Source of the DNA: Oscillospiraceae bacterium
Lineage (GTDB): Bacteria > Bacillota_A > Clostridia > Oscillospirales > Oscillospiraceae
NCBI GenBank assembly: GCA_017459865.1
Contig: JAFUCD010000005.1
Location: 1-45,378, forward strand
Length of the DNA: 45,378 bases
Direction: 5' to 3'
A program made the translations under genes and the position numbers. The notes beneath the pieces were generated by a model. That model was not told the origin of the DNA and ran no database searches. It saw nothing but the letters and a program-made list of their open reading frames with translations. Below are positions 1 through 7,079 of the stretch, one piece after another. Every line of letters begins with the position of its first letter. Within the stretch, counting starts at the first letter, position 1.

Positions 1-114
1 CTTGTAGCGTGGAAGCGTGCTCGCAATTCAGCACAGAAAGGTATCTCGTGGCATTTTACTGCGTTTGATGCTCGTATTAAACTGAAACACTTATATCCGG
101 AAATAAAGTTTTAG
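1..114 (+). mobile_element. IS630-family transposase, C-terminal end only
   Basis: Frame 1 is open from the window edge to a TAG at 112-114 and encodes 37 residues ending in WHFTAFDARIKLKHLYP-EIKF. The pattern WxFTxxDARIKLKxLYP is the usual end of IS630/Tc1-mariner-type transposases (DDE enzymes that insert at TA). The catalytic core lies to the left of the window, so intactness cannot be judged. The element end should lie between 115 and about 130, before the REP palindrome at 131-150. The family call rests only on this tail. Confidence 0.68.
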
Positions 115-130
115 GTGTTACGAAGTAGTA

Positions 131-150
131 GGGGCGATTCATGAATCGCC
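131..150. repeat. REP-like perfect palindrome
   Basis: GGGCGATTCATGAATCGCCC is a perfect 20-bp palindrome just upstream of rsmD. A sister palindrome with one base pair changed is at 16253-16272. It belongs to the dispersed REP-like repeats seen between genes throughout the first 29 kb. Confidence 0.7.
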
Positions 151-204
151 CGTATTACTGATACCAGCCGCCTGCATGTAAGCAATCGAAAGGAGAACCG
201 CACC

Positions 205-747
205 ATGCGCGTCATTACCGGAACCGCCCGCGGCCGCCGTCTGCGTGAGCCGGAGGGCATGGCGATCCGTCCCACGACAGACAGCGTGAAGGAGGCCATC
301 TTCAACACGATCCAATTCGATATCGAGGGACGCCGCGTGCTGGATCTCTTCGCCGGCACGGGGCAGCTCGGCATCGAGGCGCTCAGCCGCGGCGCGCGCG
401 AGTGCGTCTTCATTGACGAGAGCACCGCCGCCGTGAAGCTCATCCGCGAGAATCTGAAAACCTGCAGATTGGAGGGCACGGTCCTGCAGACGGACGCCAT
501 CGGCTACCTCTCGCAGGGGCAAAAATTCGATTTGATCTTCCTCGATCCGCCTTATGATACAATATTGATAGAAAAAGCCTTGCAAACTGTTGCAAAATCC
601 GATATACTGACGAAAGGTGGGATTATCGTTTGCGAGTCCCGCCGTGAAAAGGTCCTGCCGGAGATGCCCGCGCCCTATGTGCTGCGGCGCGAGAAGAGCT
701 ACGGCAAGATCAAGCTCACCCTTTACGAAAGGCAGCCCGACGCATGA
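205..747 (+). CDS. rsmD: 16S rRNA (guanine(966)-N(2))-methyltransferase RsmD
   Basis: This 180-residue protein fits RsmD, which methylates G966 of 16S rRNA with S-adenosylmethionine during small-subunit assembly. The SAM-binding loop DLFAGTG is at residues 47-53 and the N6/N2-methyltransferase motif DPPY at 114-117. The N-terminal MRVITGTARGRRL is typical of the family and length is normal. The ATG at 205 follows AAAGGAG with good spacing. The stop overlaps the coaD start by four bases (ATGA), so the two genes are translationally coupled; rsmD-coaD is a common bacterial pairing. Confidence 0.95.
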   Translation: MRVITGTARGRRLREPEGMAIRPTTDSVKEAIFNTIQFDIEGRRVLDLFAGTGQLGIEALSRGARECVFIDESTAAVKLIRENLKTCRLEGTVLQTDAIGYLSQGQKFDLIFLDPPYDTILIEKALQTVAKSDILTKGGIIVCESRREKVLPEMPAPYVLRREKSYGKIKLTLYERQPDA

Positions 748-1232
748 AAACAGCCATTTATCCCGGCAGCTTCGATCCCATGACGCTCGGTCACCTGAAT
801 GTGATCCGCCGCGCCTCCGGCATTTTCGACCACGTGGTGGTCTGCATCATGAAAAACGCCGGCAAGCAGTCGCACATGTTCACGACGATGGAGCGTGTGG
901 AGCTGGCGAGAAAATGCGTCTCGCGCTTCCCGAACGTGGAGGTCACGACGTTCGATGGCCTCGTCGCCGAATACGCCGCGACGTTCCCGGAGGGCGCTGT
1001 GATCGTCAAGGGTCTGCGCGCGAACACCGACTTTGAAAACGAATTTCAAATGGCGCTCATCAACAAAAAGCTCAACCCCGAGCTCGACACGATGTTCCTG
1101 ACCGCCACGGAGAAATATACCTTCCTGAGCTCGTCCGTGGTACGGGAGCTCGCGACCTACGGCGCCGACCTGACGGACTTCGTGCCCTTTGAGATCATCG
1201 GGGACATCGAGCGTCGGGCGGCCCAGCGCTGA
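744..1232 (+). CDS. coaD: Phosphopantetheine adenylyltransferase (CoA biosynthesis)
   Basis: The 162-residue protein matches CoaD, which transfers AMP from ATP to 4'-phosphopantetheine to give dephospho-CoA, the penultimate step of CoA synthesis in the cytoplasm. The nucleotidyltransferase signature is visible: YPGSFDP at 6-12 followed by TLGH at 14-17, KGLR in the middle, and the C-terminal SSSVVRE segment of the ATP site. Full length for the family. It overlaps rsmD by 4 bp and probably depends on the rsmD promoter. Confidence 0.96.
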   Translation: MKTAIYPGSFDPMTLGHLNVIRRASGIFDHVVVCIMKNAGKQSHMFTTMERVELARKCVSRFPNVEVTTFDGLVAEYAATFPEGAVIVKGLRANTDFENEFQMALINKKLNPELDTMFLTATEKYTFLSSSVVRELATYGADLTDFVPFEIIGDIERRAAQR

Positions 1233-1262
1233 TGCGCGCATATCAAATTAGGAGGCAGAGAC

Positions 1263-1823
1263 ATGGACAACGAAGTAATGGAACTCATCGAGGAGCTCTA
1301 CGGCATTGTTTCCGAGGCTTGGAGCGTGCCGCTGGGGAATGACAAGTGCATCGTTGAGCGCGACAAGATCCTGGAGATCCTGGACGACATCAAAACCGCG
1401 CTGCCTGTGGAGCTGGCGGAAGCCAAGCGTCTCGTCTCCGCCCGCAACGAGTTTATCAACAATGCCAAGCGTGAGGCCGAGGGCATCCGCAACCAGGCCG
1501 AGGAGCGCGCGCGCCAGCTCGTCGACGAGCAGGAGATCGTGCGCATCGCCCGCGCCAAGTCCTCTGAGCTGATGGCCGAGACCGAGAGCAAGGTCAACCA
1601 GCTGCGCCAGGCCAGCGCCCAGTTCTGCAGCCAGTCGCTGCAGGATACCGAGGCCGCCATCTCCGCCGCGCTCACGGCGACGGACGCCGCCATCTCCAAC
1701 GCGCTCAGCAAGGTGCAGGCGACCCGCTCCGGCGTCCAGCAGGCGCTGGGCATGAAGCCCGCCGCCCCCGCCGCGCCCGCGGAGGACCAGCCGCAGATCT
1801 CCTTTGAGCCCGACGAGGTCTAA
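1263..1823 (+). CDS. Coiled-coil protein of unknown function downstream of coaD
   Basis: A 186-residue soluble protein with no recognised enzymatic motif. Residues about 40-120 are rich in Ala, Glu, Arg and Lys (AKREAEGIRNQAEERARQL and similar), resembling ATP-synthase b-subunit or DivIVA-like coiled coils. An Ala-rich stretch follows, then an acidic Pro/Ala tail. The ATG at 1263 follows AGGAGG with 7-bp spacing. Genes of this kind are often found after coaD in Clostridia; a structural or division-related role would be a guess. It ends the rsmD-coaD transcription unit, being followed by a terminator. Confidence 0.8.
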   Translation: MDNEVMELIEELYGIVSEAWSVPLGNDKCIVERDKILEILDDIKTALPVELAEAKRLVSARNEFINNAKREAEGIRNQAEERARQLVDEQEIVRIARAKSSELMAETESKVNQLRQASAQFCSQSLQDTEAAISAALTATDAAISNALSKVQATRSGVQQALGMKPAAPAAPAEDQPQISFEPDEV

Positions 1824-1840
1824 CAAACAGCATACCCGAA

Positions 1841-1876
1841 GCTCCGCCGATCAAGCGATCGGCGGAGCTTTTGCGC
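1841..1876 (+). terminator. Rho-independent terminator after the coaD unit
   Basis: A 13-bp perfect stem (AGCTCCGCCGATC at 1841-1853 with its complement at 1858-1870) has a 4-nt AAGC loop and is followed by TTTGCG. The T tract is short but the stem is very strong. Confidence 0.8.
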
Positions 1877-1894
1877 TTGGATGGGGAAGAACCG

Positions 1895-1913
1895 GGCGGA
1901 TGATATCCGCCCC
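1895..1913. repeat. REP palindrome
   Basis: GGGCGGAT-GAT-ATCCGCCC, the standard core of the REP family of this genome, between the coaD terminator and the gntR promoter. Confidence 0.75.
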
Positions 1914-1937
1914 TACGCCCGCACTCGGACAGAGCGG

Positions 1938-2011
1938 TAGGGGCGTGTGAAAAGACTCCAAATCTTTGATTTGGCCAGTCGTTCCATGCGTTAGCTGATA
2001 CCATCCGCCCG
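1938..2011. repeat. Long composite REP element, copy A (74 bp)
   Basis: This 74-bp sequence is repeated at 16293-16366 with six mismatches by eye. Its two ends (TAGGGGCG and GATACCATCCGCCCG) are the two halves of an ordinary REP, separated by about 51 extra bases that contain the hairpin CCAAATC-TTT-GATTTGG (1958-1974). It lies upstream of the gntR promoter. Confidence 0.75.
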
Positions 2012-2042
2012 CACAGGCCGCACAAATTTTTTCATTTCCCCC

Positions 2043-2071
2043 TTGACAACCTTGTATCACTGTGCTATTGT
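2043..2071 (+). promoter_or_regulatory. Sigma-A promoter of the gntR-ABC operon
   Basis: TTGACA at 2043-2048, a 17-bp spacer and TATTGT at 2066-2071. The only strong promoter-like pair before the gntR start at 2130. Confidence 0.75.
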
Positions 2072-2089
2072 ATTAACCGCTTAGTACAA
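2068..2089. promoter_or_regulatory. Candidate operator for the GntR (YtrA-type) repressor
   Basis: TTGTATTAA (2068-2076), four bases, then TTAGTACAA (2081-2089): an inverted repeat with 8 of 9 matching pairs. It overlaps the -10 box and the expected transcription start. YtrA-type GntR proteins usually repress their own operon through such palindromes, so autoregulation is the natural inference. Confidence 0.65.
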
Positions 2090-2129
2090 CAAAACAATCA
2101 TACAATTTTCCGAAAGGGGAGGTGATCAT

Positions 2130-2483
2130 TTGGAATGGACGATCCGGGGCGACGCTCCGGTGTATGCACAGCTCGTGGAGCAGATCACGCTGGCGATCAT
2201 TCGCGGCGAGTATCCGCCCGGGGAGCGGCTGCCGTCGGTGCGCGAGCTCTCCGCAGAGGCGGGGGTGAACCCGAACACGATGCAGCGCGCGCTCTCGGAG
2301 CTGGAGCGCGAGGGCTTCGTGCAGACGCAGCGGACCGCGGGGCGCACCGTCACCGAGGATGCGGCGCGGATCGCGGCGGAAAAGCGGCGCTTCGCCGACG
2401 CGGCTGTCCGCACGTATTACGCGTCCATGCAGCAGCTCGGCTATGAGAGGGCGGAGGCCGTCTCATTCATTCAACAACCTTAA
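2130..2483 (+). CDS. GntR-family transcriptional regulator, YtrA subfamily
   Basis: This 117-residue protein is a GntR winged helix (about residues 5-76, with GERLPSVRELSAEAGVNPNT at 31-50) and a short C-terminal helix pair. It lacks the large ligand domain of FadR or HutC types, which is typical of the YtrA subfamily that controls adjacent ABC exporters. The start is TTG at 2130, eight bases after GGGGAGG. It is followed after 14 bp by the ABC ATPase, forming one operon. A palindrome over its promoter is the likely binding site. The effector is unknown; related systems respond to cell-envelope stress. Confidence 0.9.
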   Translation: MEWTIRGDAPVYAQLVEQITLAIIRGEYPPGERLPSVRELSAEAGVNPNTMQRALSELEREGFVQTQRTAGRTVTEDAARIAAEKRRFADAAVRTYYASMQQLGYERAEAVSFIQQP

Positions 2484-2497
2484 AGGGGGAAACCAAC

Positions 2498-3208
2498 TTG
2501 GCTATTTTAGAATGCAGGGGGCTGACCAAGCGCTACAGCAGTTATTCCCTTGCGCTGGACAATGTGGATCTCACCATTGAACCGGGTGGGATCGTCGGAC
2601 TGCTCGGTCCGAACGGCAGCGGCAAGTCCACGCTCATCAAGCTCGCGAACGGTCTGCTCACGCCCACCTCGGGCGAGATCCTCGTCGGCGGCTATAAGCC
2701 CGGCGCGGAGACGAAAAAGCTGATCTCCTATCTGCCGGAGCGCACCTATCTCGCCGACTGGATGCGCGCCAGCGAGCTCATGGACATGTTCGAGGATTTT
2801 TATGAGGACTTCGACCGTCCGCGCGCCGAGGAGATGCTCAAACACATGAACATCCCCACCAAGATGCGCATCAAGGAGATGAGCAAGGGCACGCGCGAGA
2901 AGGTGCAGCTCATCCTCGTCATGAGCCGCCGCGCCAAGCTCTATCTGCTCGATGAGCCGATCGGCGGCGTGGATCCCGCGACGCGCGACTATATCCTGCA
3001 CACGATCATCTCCAACTACGATCCCGAGGCCGCCGTGGTCATCTCCACGCACCTGATCGCGGACGTGGAGAACGTGCTCGATAACGTCATTTTCATCCAG
3101 AACGGTCACATCATCCTGCGCTCCACCGTGGACAAGATCCGCTCCGAGCAGGGCAAGAGTGTCGACCAGGTCTTCCGGGAGGTGTTCAGATGCTCTTACG
3201 GTTATTGA
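2498..3208 (+). CDS. ABC transporter ATP-binding protein
   Basis: A 236-residue ABC ATPase. Walker A GPNGSGKS is at 37-44, the signature loop is the variant MSKGTREK at 128-135, Walker B LYLLDEP at 148-154 and the H-loop His at 185. The degenerate signature (SKGTREK rather than LSGGQ) is common in YtrB/CcmA-like exporters regulated by YtrA-type repressors. The start is TTG at 2498 after AAAGGGGGA. It overlaps the following permease gene by 19 bp, so the two are coupled and should form one transporter. Substrate unknown; efflux or bacteriocin immunity is plausible. Confidence 0.93.
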   Translation: MAILECRGLTKRYSSYSLALDNVDLTIEPGGIVGLLGPNGSGKSTLIKLANGLLTPTSGEILVGGYKPGAETKKLISYLPERTYLADWMRASELMDMFEDFYEDFDRPRAEEMLKHMNIPTKMRIKEMSKGTREKVQLILVMSRRAKLYLLDEPIGGVDPATRDYILHTIISNYDPEAAVVISTHLIADVENVLDNVIFIQNGHIILRSTVDKIRSEQGKSVDQVFREVFRCSYGY

Positions 3209-3990
3209 AACAGGACCTGCGCTCCACCGGGCGCATCATGATCGTGCTGTATGCGGCGGCGCTGGTGCTCGCCGGGATCTCGCGTCTGCTCTCCTCGTTC
3301 GTGGATGAAGCTGTCGGCAGCGTGCTGATCCTGTTTTTCTCGCGTGTGATCTCGGTGCTGTTCTTCGTCGCGGTCGCGGCGGTGATCGTCATGACGTTCG
3401 TGCTGATGATCATCCGGTTTTATAAAAATTACCTCACTGACGAGGGGTATCTCATGTTCACGCTGCCGGTCACGACCGGACAGCTCATCTGGTCGAAGCT
3501 GCTCACGTCGGTGCTGTGGGTGATCGTGTCAACCTGTGTCGGCGTCCTCGCGATCTTCATCATCACGGTCGGCACCGACGCGCACGACGTGGTGTTCGGC
3601 ATCGACTTCGGCCGCATGCTGGAGGGCTTCAGCGGCGGACAGTCGTTCTCGCTGATCCTGCTCGTGATCGTGCTCGCGCTGCTGTCCGTGGCGCATACCT
3701 ATCTGCGCTGCTATGCCTCGATGGCGATCGGCCAGAGCTTCGGCAGCCACAAGCTGCTGCTGAGCGTGGTGTTCTACATCGCCTTTGGCATCGTCGGGCA
3801 GATCCTCACGCTTGTGCTGGTCAATCCGCTGCTGAAGATGGACCGCCTGCAGGAGGCGCTCATGAACGCGGAGCCGTTCAACATGATGGCGAGCGTGGTC
3901 GGCGGCGTCGATGTGTACTATCTGCTCGTGTGCGTGTTCTACTTCGTGATCACGTACCTGTTTTTCCGCAAGCGGCTGAATCTGCAGTAA
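3190..3990 (+). CDS. ABC transporter permease (membrane subunit)
   Basis: A 266-residue protein with about six hydrophobic segments (near residues 16-36, 45-77, 100-128, 150-168, 186-212, 235-258). It resembles ABC-2 type permeases but shows no catalytic motif. The ATG at 3190 follows GGGAGGTG and lies inside the 3' end of the ATPase gene, so translation is coupled. It is the presumed membrane partner of the upstream ATPase. Transcription probably ends at the REP hairpin at 4007-4027. Confidence 0.88.
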   Translation: MLLRLLKQDLRSTGRIMIVLYAAALVLAGISRLLSSFVDEAVGSVLILFFSRVISVLFFVAVAAVIVMTFVLMIIRFYKNYLTDEGYLMFTLPVTTGQLIWSKLLTSVLWVIVSTCVGVLAIFIITVGTDAHDVVFGIDFGRMLEGFSGGQSFSLILLVIVLALLSVAHTYLRCYASMAIGQSFGSHKLLLSVVFYIAFGIVGQILTLVLVNPLLKMDRLQEALMNAEPFNMMASVVGGVDVYYLLVCVFYFVITYLFFRKRLNLQ

Positions 3991-4006
3991 CGCCTGCAGC
4001 TTTTAT

Positions 4007-4027
4007 GGGGCGGATCTCATCCGCCCC
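4007..4027. repeat. REP palindrome after the ABC operon
   Basis: GGGGCGGAT-CTC-ATCCGCCCC forms a 9-bp perfect stem 17 bp after the permease stop. It is a member of the REP family and could also act as an mRNA-end stabiliser or weak terminator, although no T tract follows. Confidence 0.7.
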
Positions 4028-4054
4028 AATTCACATTAAATCGTCAAATTGTAC

Positions 4055-4082
4055 TTGACAATCTGTCGAACATGTGTATAAT
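4055..4082 (+). promoter_or_regulatory. Promoter of the glycine riboswitch/symporter unit
   Basis: TTGACA at 4055-4060, 16-bp spacer, TATAAT at 4077-4082: near consensus. The start site would fall about 60 bases before the riboswitch aptamer. Confidence 0.85.
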
Positions 4083-4148
4083 GATTTTTGCAATCAAACA
4101 TTTCCGTCGAAGCCTCTGGGATCGCATCGAGACCGGAGGGGGAGGAAA

Positions 4149-4235
4149 CTCTGGAGAATCCCGCCGTTCCAGGCGGGTGCCGAAGGTGCAAGGTGGTCTG
4201 ACTTACCGCCGAATCTCTCAGGCAAAAGGACAGAG
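4149..4235 (+). promoter_or_regulatory. Glycine riboswitch (single aptamer)
   Basis: The P1 stem pairs CTCTG (4149-4153) with CAGAG (4231-4235). Inside is the stem CCCGCC/GGCGGG (4160-4165 with 4172-4177), then the conserved GCCGAAGGTGCAA, then CCGCCGAA and TCTCAGGCAAAAGGACAGAG near the 3' end, the hallmark of the glycine aptamer. Only one aptamer is seen. It sits between a strong promoter and a terminator hairpin, ahead of an amino-acid:cation symporter. AGCS symporter genes are a classic target, so glycine probably controls symporter expression by transcription termination. Confidence 0.93.
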
Positions 4236-4285
4236 CAGGTGTACGGGAGCTCATTCCCGCGCTTGTTTGCTGCTTTTTCTTCGGA

Positions 4286-4316
4286 GTCATCGTCCTGTCG
4301 GACGGTGGCTTTTTTG
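4286..4316 (+). terminator. Riboswitch-controlled terminator
   Basis: A 10-bp stem (GTCATCGTCC, TGTC loop, GGACGGTGGC, including two G-T pairs) is followed by a run of T from 4310. It lies between the glycine aptamer and the symporter start, the position expected for an expression platform. Confidence 0.85.
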
Positions 4317-4350
4317 TTTGAAAATCCGAAAACCAAAAGGAGAGGTCAAC

Positions 4351-5784
4351 ATGTCATTTGCGGAAATCGTCACAGCGGTAGATGATTTTGCCTGGGGTCC
4401 CGTGATGCTGATCCTGCTGGTCGGCACAGGCCTGTATCTGAGCATCCGTTCCGGGTTCCTGCAGTTCACGCGCTTCGGCTACGCCATGCGCAACACGATC
4501 GGCAAGATCTTCACCAAGCAGCAGGCGGGCAAGGGCGAGGTCACGCCGTTCCAAGCCATGACGACCGCGCTCGCGGGCACGGTCGGCACGGGCAACATCG
4601 CGGGCGTCACCGGCGCGATCTTCATCGGCGGCCCCGGCGCGGTGTTCTGGCTGTGGATCTCGGCGCTCGTCGGCATGGTCACGAAGTATTCCGAGGTCGT
4701 GCTCGCCGTCAGGTTCCGCGAGCGCAACGCGGCGGGCGACTGGGTCGGCGGTCCGATGTACTATATCAAGAACGGTCTGGGCAAGGGCTGGATCTGGCTG
4801 AGCTTCGTGTTCGCGTTCTTCGGCATGACGGCGTCGTTCGGCATCGGCAACACCACGCAGGTCGACTCCATCGCCACGGCGATCGGCACGGCGGTCAACG
4901 CCTTCGGCGGCGACGTCAGCGCCAACACCGTCCTGCTCTTCGGCAATGCCGTTCCCGTGTTCCGTCTCGTGATCGGCATCCTCGTCGCGCTCTTTACCGC
5001 GGTCGTCATCATCGGCGGCATCAAGCGCATCGGCGCCGTCACGGAAAAGCTCGTGCCCGCGATGGCGGTCATCTATATCCTCGCGGCGCTCGCCGTCGTG
5101 TTCGGCAACATCGGTCAGATCGGCGCTGTCCTCGGCGATATCTTCACCGGCGCGTTCACGCCCGCCGCGGTCTGCGGCGGCGCTGCCGGCGTGGTCATCA
5201 TGACCACCATCCAGAAGGGCATCGCCCGCGGCGTGTTCTCCAACGAGGCGGGTCTCGGCTCCGCGCCGATCGCCCACGCCGCCACCTCCGAGACCGACCC
5301 CGTCAAGCAGGGCGTGTACGGCATCTTCGAGGTGTTCATGGACTCCATCGTGATCTGTACGCTCACGTCGCTCGCGCTGCTCATGGGTCTCTATGGGCAG
5401 GGCGCCGAGATGGCGTGGGGCAACGGCGCCGGCTCCGAAATGGTCGTGCAGGCGTTCTCCGGCATCTTCGGCGGCAAGATCGCCTCGGTCATCATCGCGG
5501 TGGGTCTTAGCCTGTTTGCGTTCTCGACGGTGCTGAGCTGGGCGCTGTACGGCTCGCGCTGCGTGGAGTTCCTGTTCGGCAAGGTCTCCAAGCCCGCCGC
5601 GCTGATCTATAAGATCCTGTTCTGCATCATCCTCGTCATCGGCTCCACGCTGGGGCTCGACATCGTGTGGGACATCGGCGACGCGCTCAACGGTCTCATG
5701 GCGATCCCGAACCTGATCGCGCTGCTGCTCCTGTCCGGCACGATCATCAAGATCACGAAGGAGCACTTCGCGAAGAACAAGTAA
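4351..5784 (+). CDS. Sodium:alanine/glycine symporter, AGCS family
   Basis: The 477-residue protein has about 10-11 membrane segments and the AGCS signature (GTVGTGNIAGVTGAIFIGGP around residues 74-93, SNEAGLGSAPIAHA around 298-311). Family members import alanine or glycine with sodium. The start at ATG 4351 follows AGGAGAGG; an upstream in-frame ATG at 4072 would read through the riboswitch and terminator and is rejected. The glycine riboswitch in the leader points to glycine as a physiological substrate. A strong terminator follows. Confidence 0.94.
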   Translation: MSFAEIVTAVDDFAWGPVMLILLVGTGLYLSIRSGFLQFTRFGYAMRNTIGKIFTKQQAGKGEVTPFQAMTTALAGTVGTGNIAGVTGAIFIGGPGAVFWLWISALVGMVTKYSEVVLAVRFRERNAAGDWVGGPMYYIKNGLGKGWIWLSFVFAFFGMTASFGIGNTTQVDSIATAIGTAVNAFGGDVSANTVLLFGNAVPVFRLVIGILVALFTAVVIIGGIKRIGAVTEKLVPAMAVIYILAALAVVFGNIGQIGAVLGDIFTGAFTPAAVCGGAAGVVIMTTIQKGIARGVFSNEAGLGSAPIAHAATSETDPVKQGVYGIFEVFMDSIVICTLTSLALLMGLYGQGAEMAWGNGAGSEMVVQAFSGIFGGKIASVIIAVGLSLFAFSTVLSWALYGSRCVEFLFGKVSKPAALIYKILFCIILVIGSTLGLDIVWDIGDALNGLMAIPNLIALLLLSGTIIKITKEHFAKNK

Positions 5785-5797
5785 AGCAAAACAAGAT

Positions 5798-5838
5798 AAC
5801 TCCCCGGAGATCCCCAAAACGGGAATCTCCGGGGAGTT
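5798..5838 (+). terminator. Terminator after the AGCS symporter
   Basis: A 14-bp perfect stem (AACTCCCCGGAGAT at 5798-5811 with its complement at 5825-5838) has a CCCC/GGG inner part. T content after the stem is modest, but it lies between convergent genes and may work for both. Confidence 0.8.
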
Positions 5839-5861
5839 GTGTATACAGCTTCACGCAGTAA

Positions 5862-5880
5862 GGGCGGCGATCTGCCGCCC
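5862..5880. repeat. REP-like hairpin between convergent genes
   Basis: GGGCGGC-GATCT-GCCGCCC, a GC-rich variant of the REP core, six bases before the icd stop codon. Confidence 0.6.
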
Positions 5881-5885
5881 GCATT

Positions 5886-7079
5886 TTATAGGGCGCTTTC
5901 CAATCTTTCCTTCACGGCGTCGAGGTACGCGCGCGTCGTCACGCCCGTGCAGCCGCAGAGGGAGGCGAGATCCCCGGTCATGACGCCGTCCTCGATGGCG
6001 GAGAGCGCCGCGGCCTCGAGCGCGTCGGCGTAGCGGACAAGGTCGTCCGTCCCGTCGAGCTCGCCGCGCTTGCGGAGTGCGCCGGACCACGCGAAGATCG
6101 TCGCCACGGGGTTGGAGGAGGTCTCCTCGCCGTTTAAGTACCGGTAATAGTGTCGTGTGATCGTGCCGTGCGCCGCCTCGTACTCAAAGTTCCCGTCGGG
6201 GCTGACGAGCACGCTCGTCATCATCGCGAGCGAGCCGAACGCGGCGGACACCATGTCACTCATCACGTCGCCGTCGTAGTTCTTCAGCGCCCAGACCATG
6301 CCGCCCTCGGAGCGCATCACGCGCGCCACGGCATCGTCGATCAGTGTGTAGAAATACGTCAGCCCCGCCGCGTCGAAGGCGGGCTTGTACTCGGTCTCGT
6401 AGATCCGCCGGAAGATGTCGCGGAACGCGCCGTCGTACTGCTTGGCGATCGTGTCCTTGGCGGAGAACCAGAGGTCCTGCTTCATGCTGAGCGCGTAGGA
6501 AAAGCACGCGCGGGCAAAGCTCTCGATGGAGCTGTCCTTGTTGTACTGCCCCTGCAGCACGCCCGGGCACTCGAAGTCATAGACCGTCTGCGTCTGCTCC
6601 GCGCCGTCCGCGCCGCGATAGGTGATCGTCGCGGTGCCGGGGCCGGGGATGCGCATTTCGGCCGCCCGATACACGTCGCCGTAGGCATGGCGGGCGATCG
6701 TGATGGGCTTGACCCAGTTCGAGACGTGGGGCTTGATGCGCGCGGTCACGATGGGCGCGCGGAAGACCGTGCCGTCGAGCGCGGCGCGGATCGTCCCGTT
6801 CGGACTTTTCCACATCTGATGCAGCTTGTATTCCTCCATGCGTTTGGCGTTCGGGGTGATGGTCGCGCACTTCACGCCGACGTGCAGGCGGCGGATCGCT
6901 TCTGCCGCCTGAAGTGTCACGGCGTCCGCCGTCTCGTCGCGGTGGGGGAGACTCAGATCGTAGTATTCCGTTTTCAGATCCACATAGGGCAGGATCAGTG
7001 TGTCCTTGATCATGCGCCAGAGGACGCGGGTCATCTCGTCGCCGTCAAGCTCGGCGATGGGGTTTTTCATCTCGATCAT
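5886..7079 (-). CDS. icd: NADP-dependent isocitrate dehydrogenase (type II)
   Basis: The 397-residue protein converts isocitrate to 2-oxoglutarate and CO2 with NADP. It begins NPIAELDGDEMTR and carries HGTITRHYYRYLNGEETSSNP near residues 300-320, which mark the eukaryote-like, homodimeric type II enzyme rather than the Escherichia coli type. It starts 4 bp inside the end of the aconitase gene, so the two are coupled. With the divergent citrate synthase it forms the oxidative branch that supplies 2-oxoglutarate for glutamate synthesis. Confidence 0.94.
   Translation of the reverse strand: MIEMKNPIAELDGDEMTRVLWRMIKDTLILPYVDLKTEYYDLSLPHRDETADAVTLQAAEAIRRLHVGVKCATITPNAKRMEEYKLHQMWKSPNGTIRAALDGTVFRAPIVTARIKPHVSNWVKPITIARHAYGDVYRAAEMRIPGPGTATITYRGADGAEQTQTVYDFECPGVLQGQYNKDSSIESFARACFSYALSMKQDLWFSAKDTIAKQYDGAFRDIFRRIYETEYKPAFDAAGLTYFYTLIDDAVARVMRSEGGMVWALKNYDGDVMSDMVSAAFGSLAMMTSVLVSPDGNFEYEAAHGTITRHYYRYLNGEETSSNPVATIFAWSGALRKRGELDGTDDLVRYADALEAAALSAIEDGVMTGDLASLCGCTGVTTRAYLDAVKERLESAL

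Noticed and set aside
4072..4350. In-frame extension of the AGCS symporter to an upstream ATG at 4072
   Set aside because: It would translate through the glycine aptamer and the terminator; a strong ribosome binding site and family N-terminus occur at 4351.
4354..5817. A 487-codon open frame on the minus strand opposite the symporter
   Set aside because: Low-complexity Asp/Arg/Ala/Gly composition typical of GC-rich antisense shadows; no ribosome binding site, and the plus strand gene is a clear family member.
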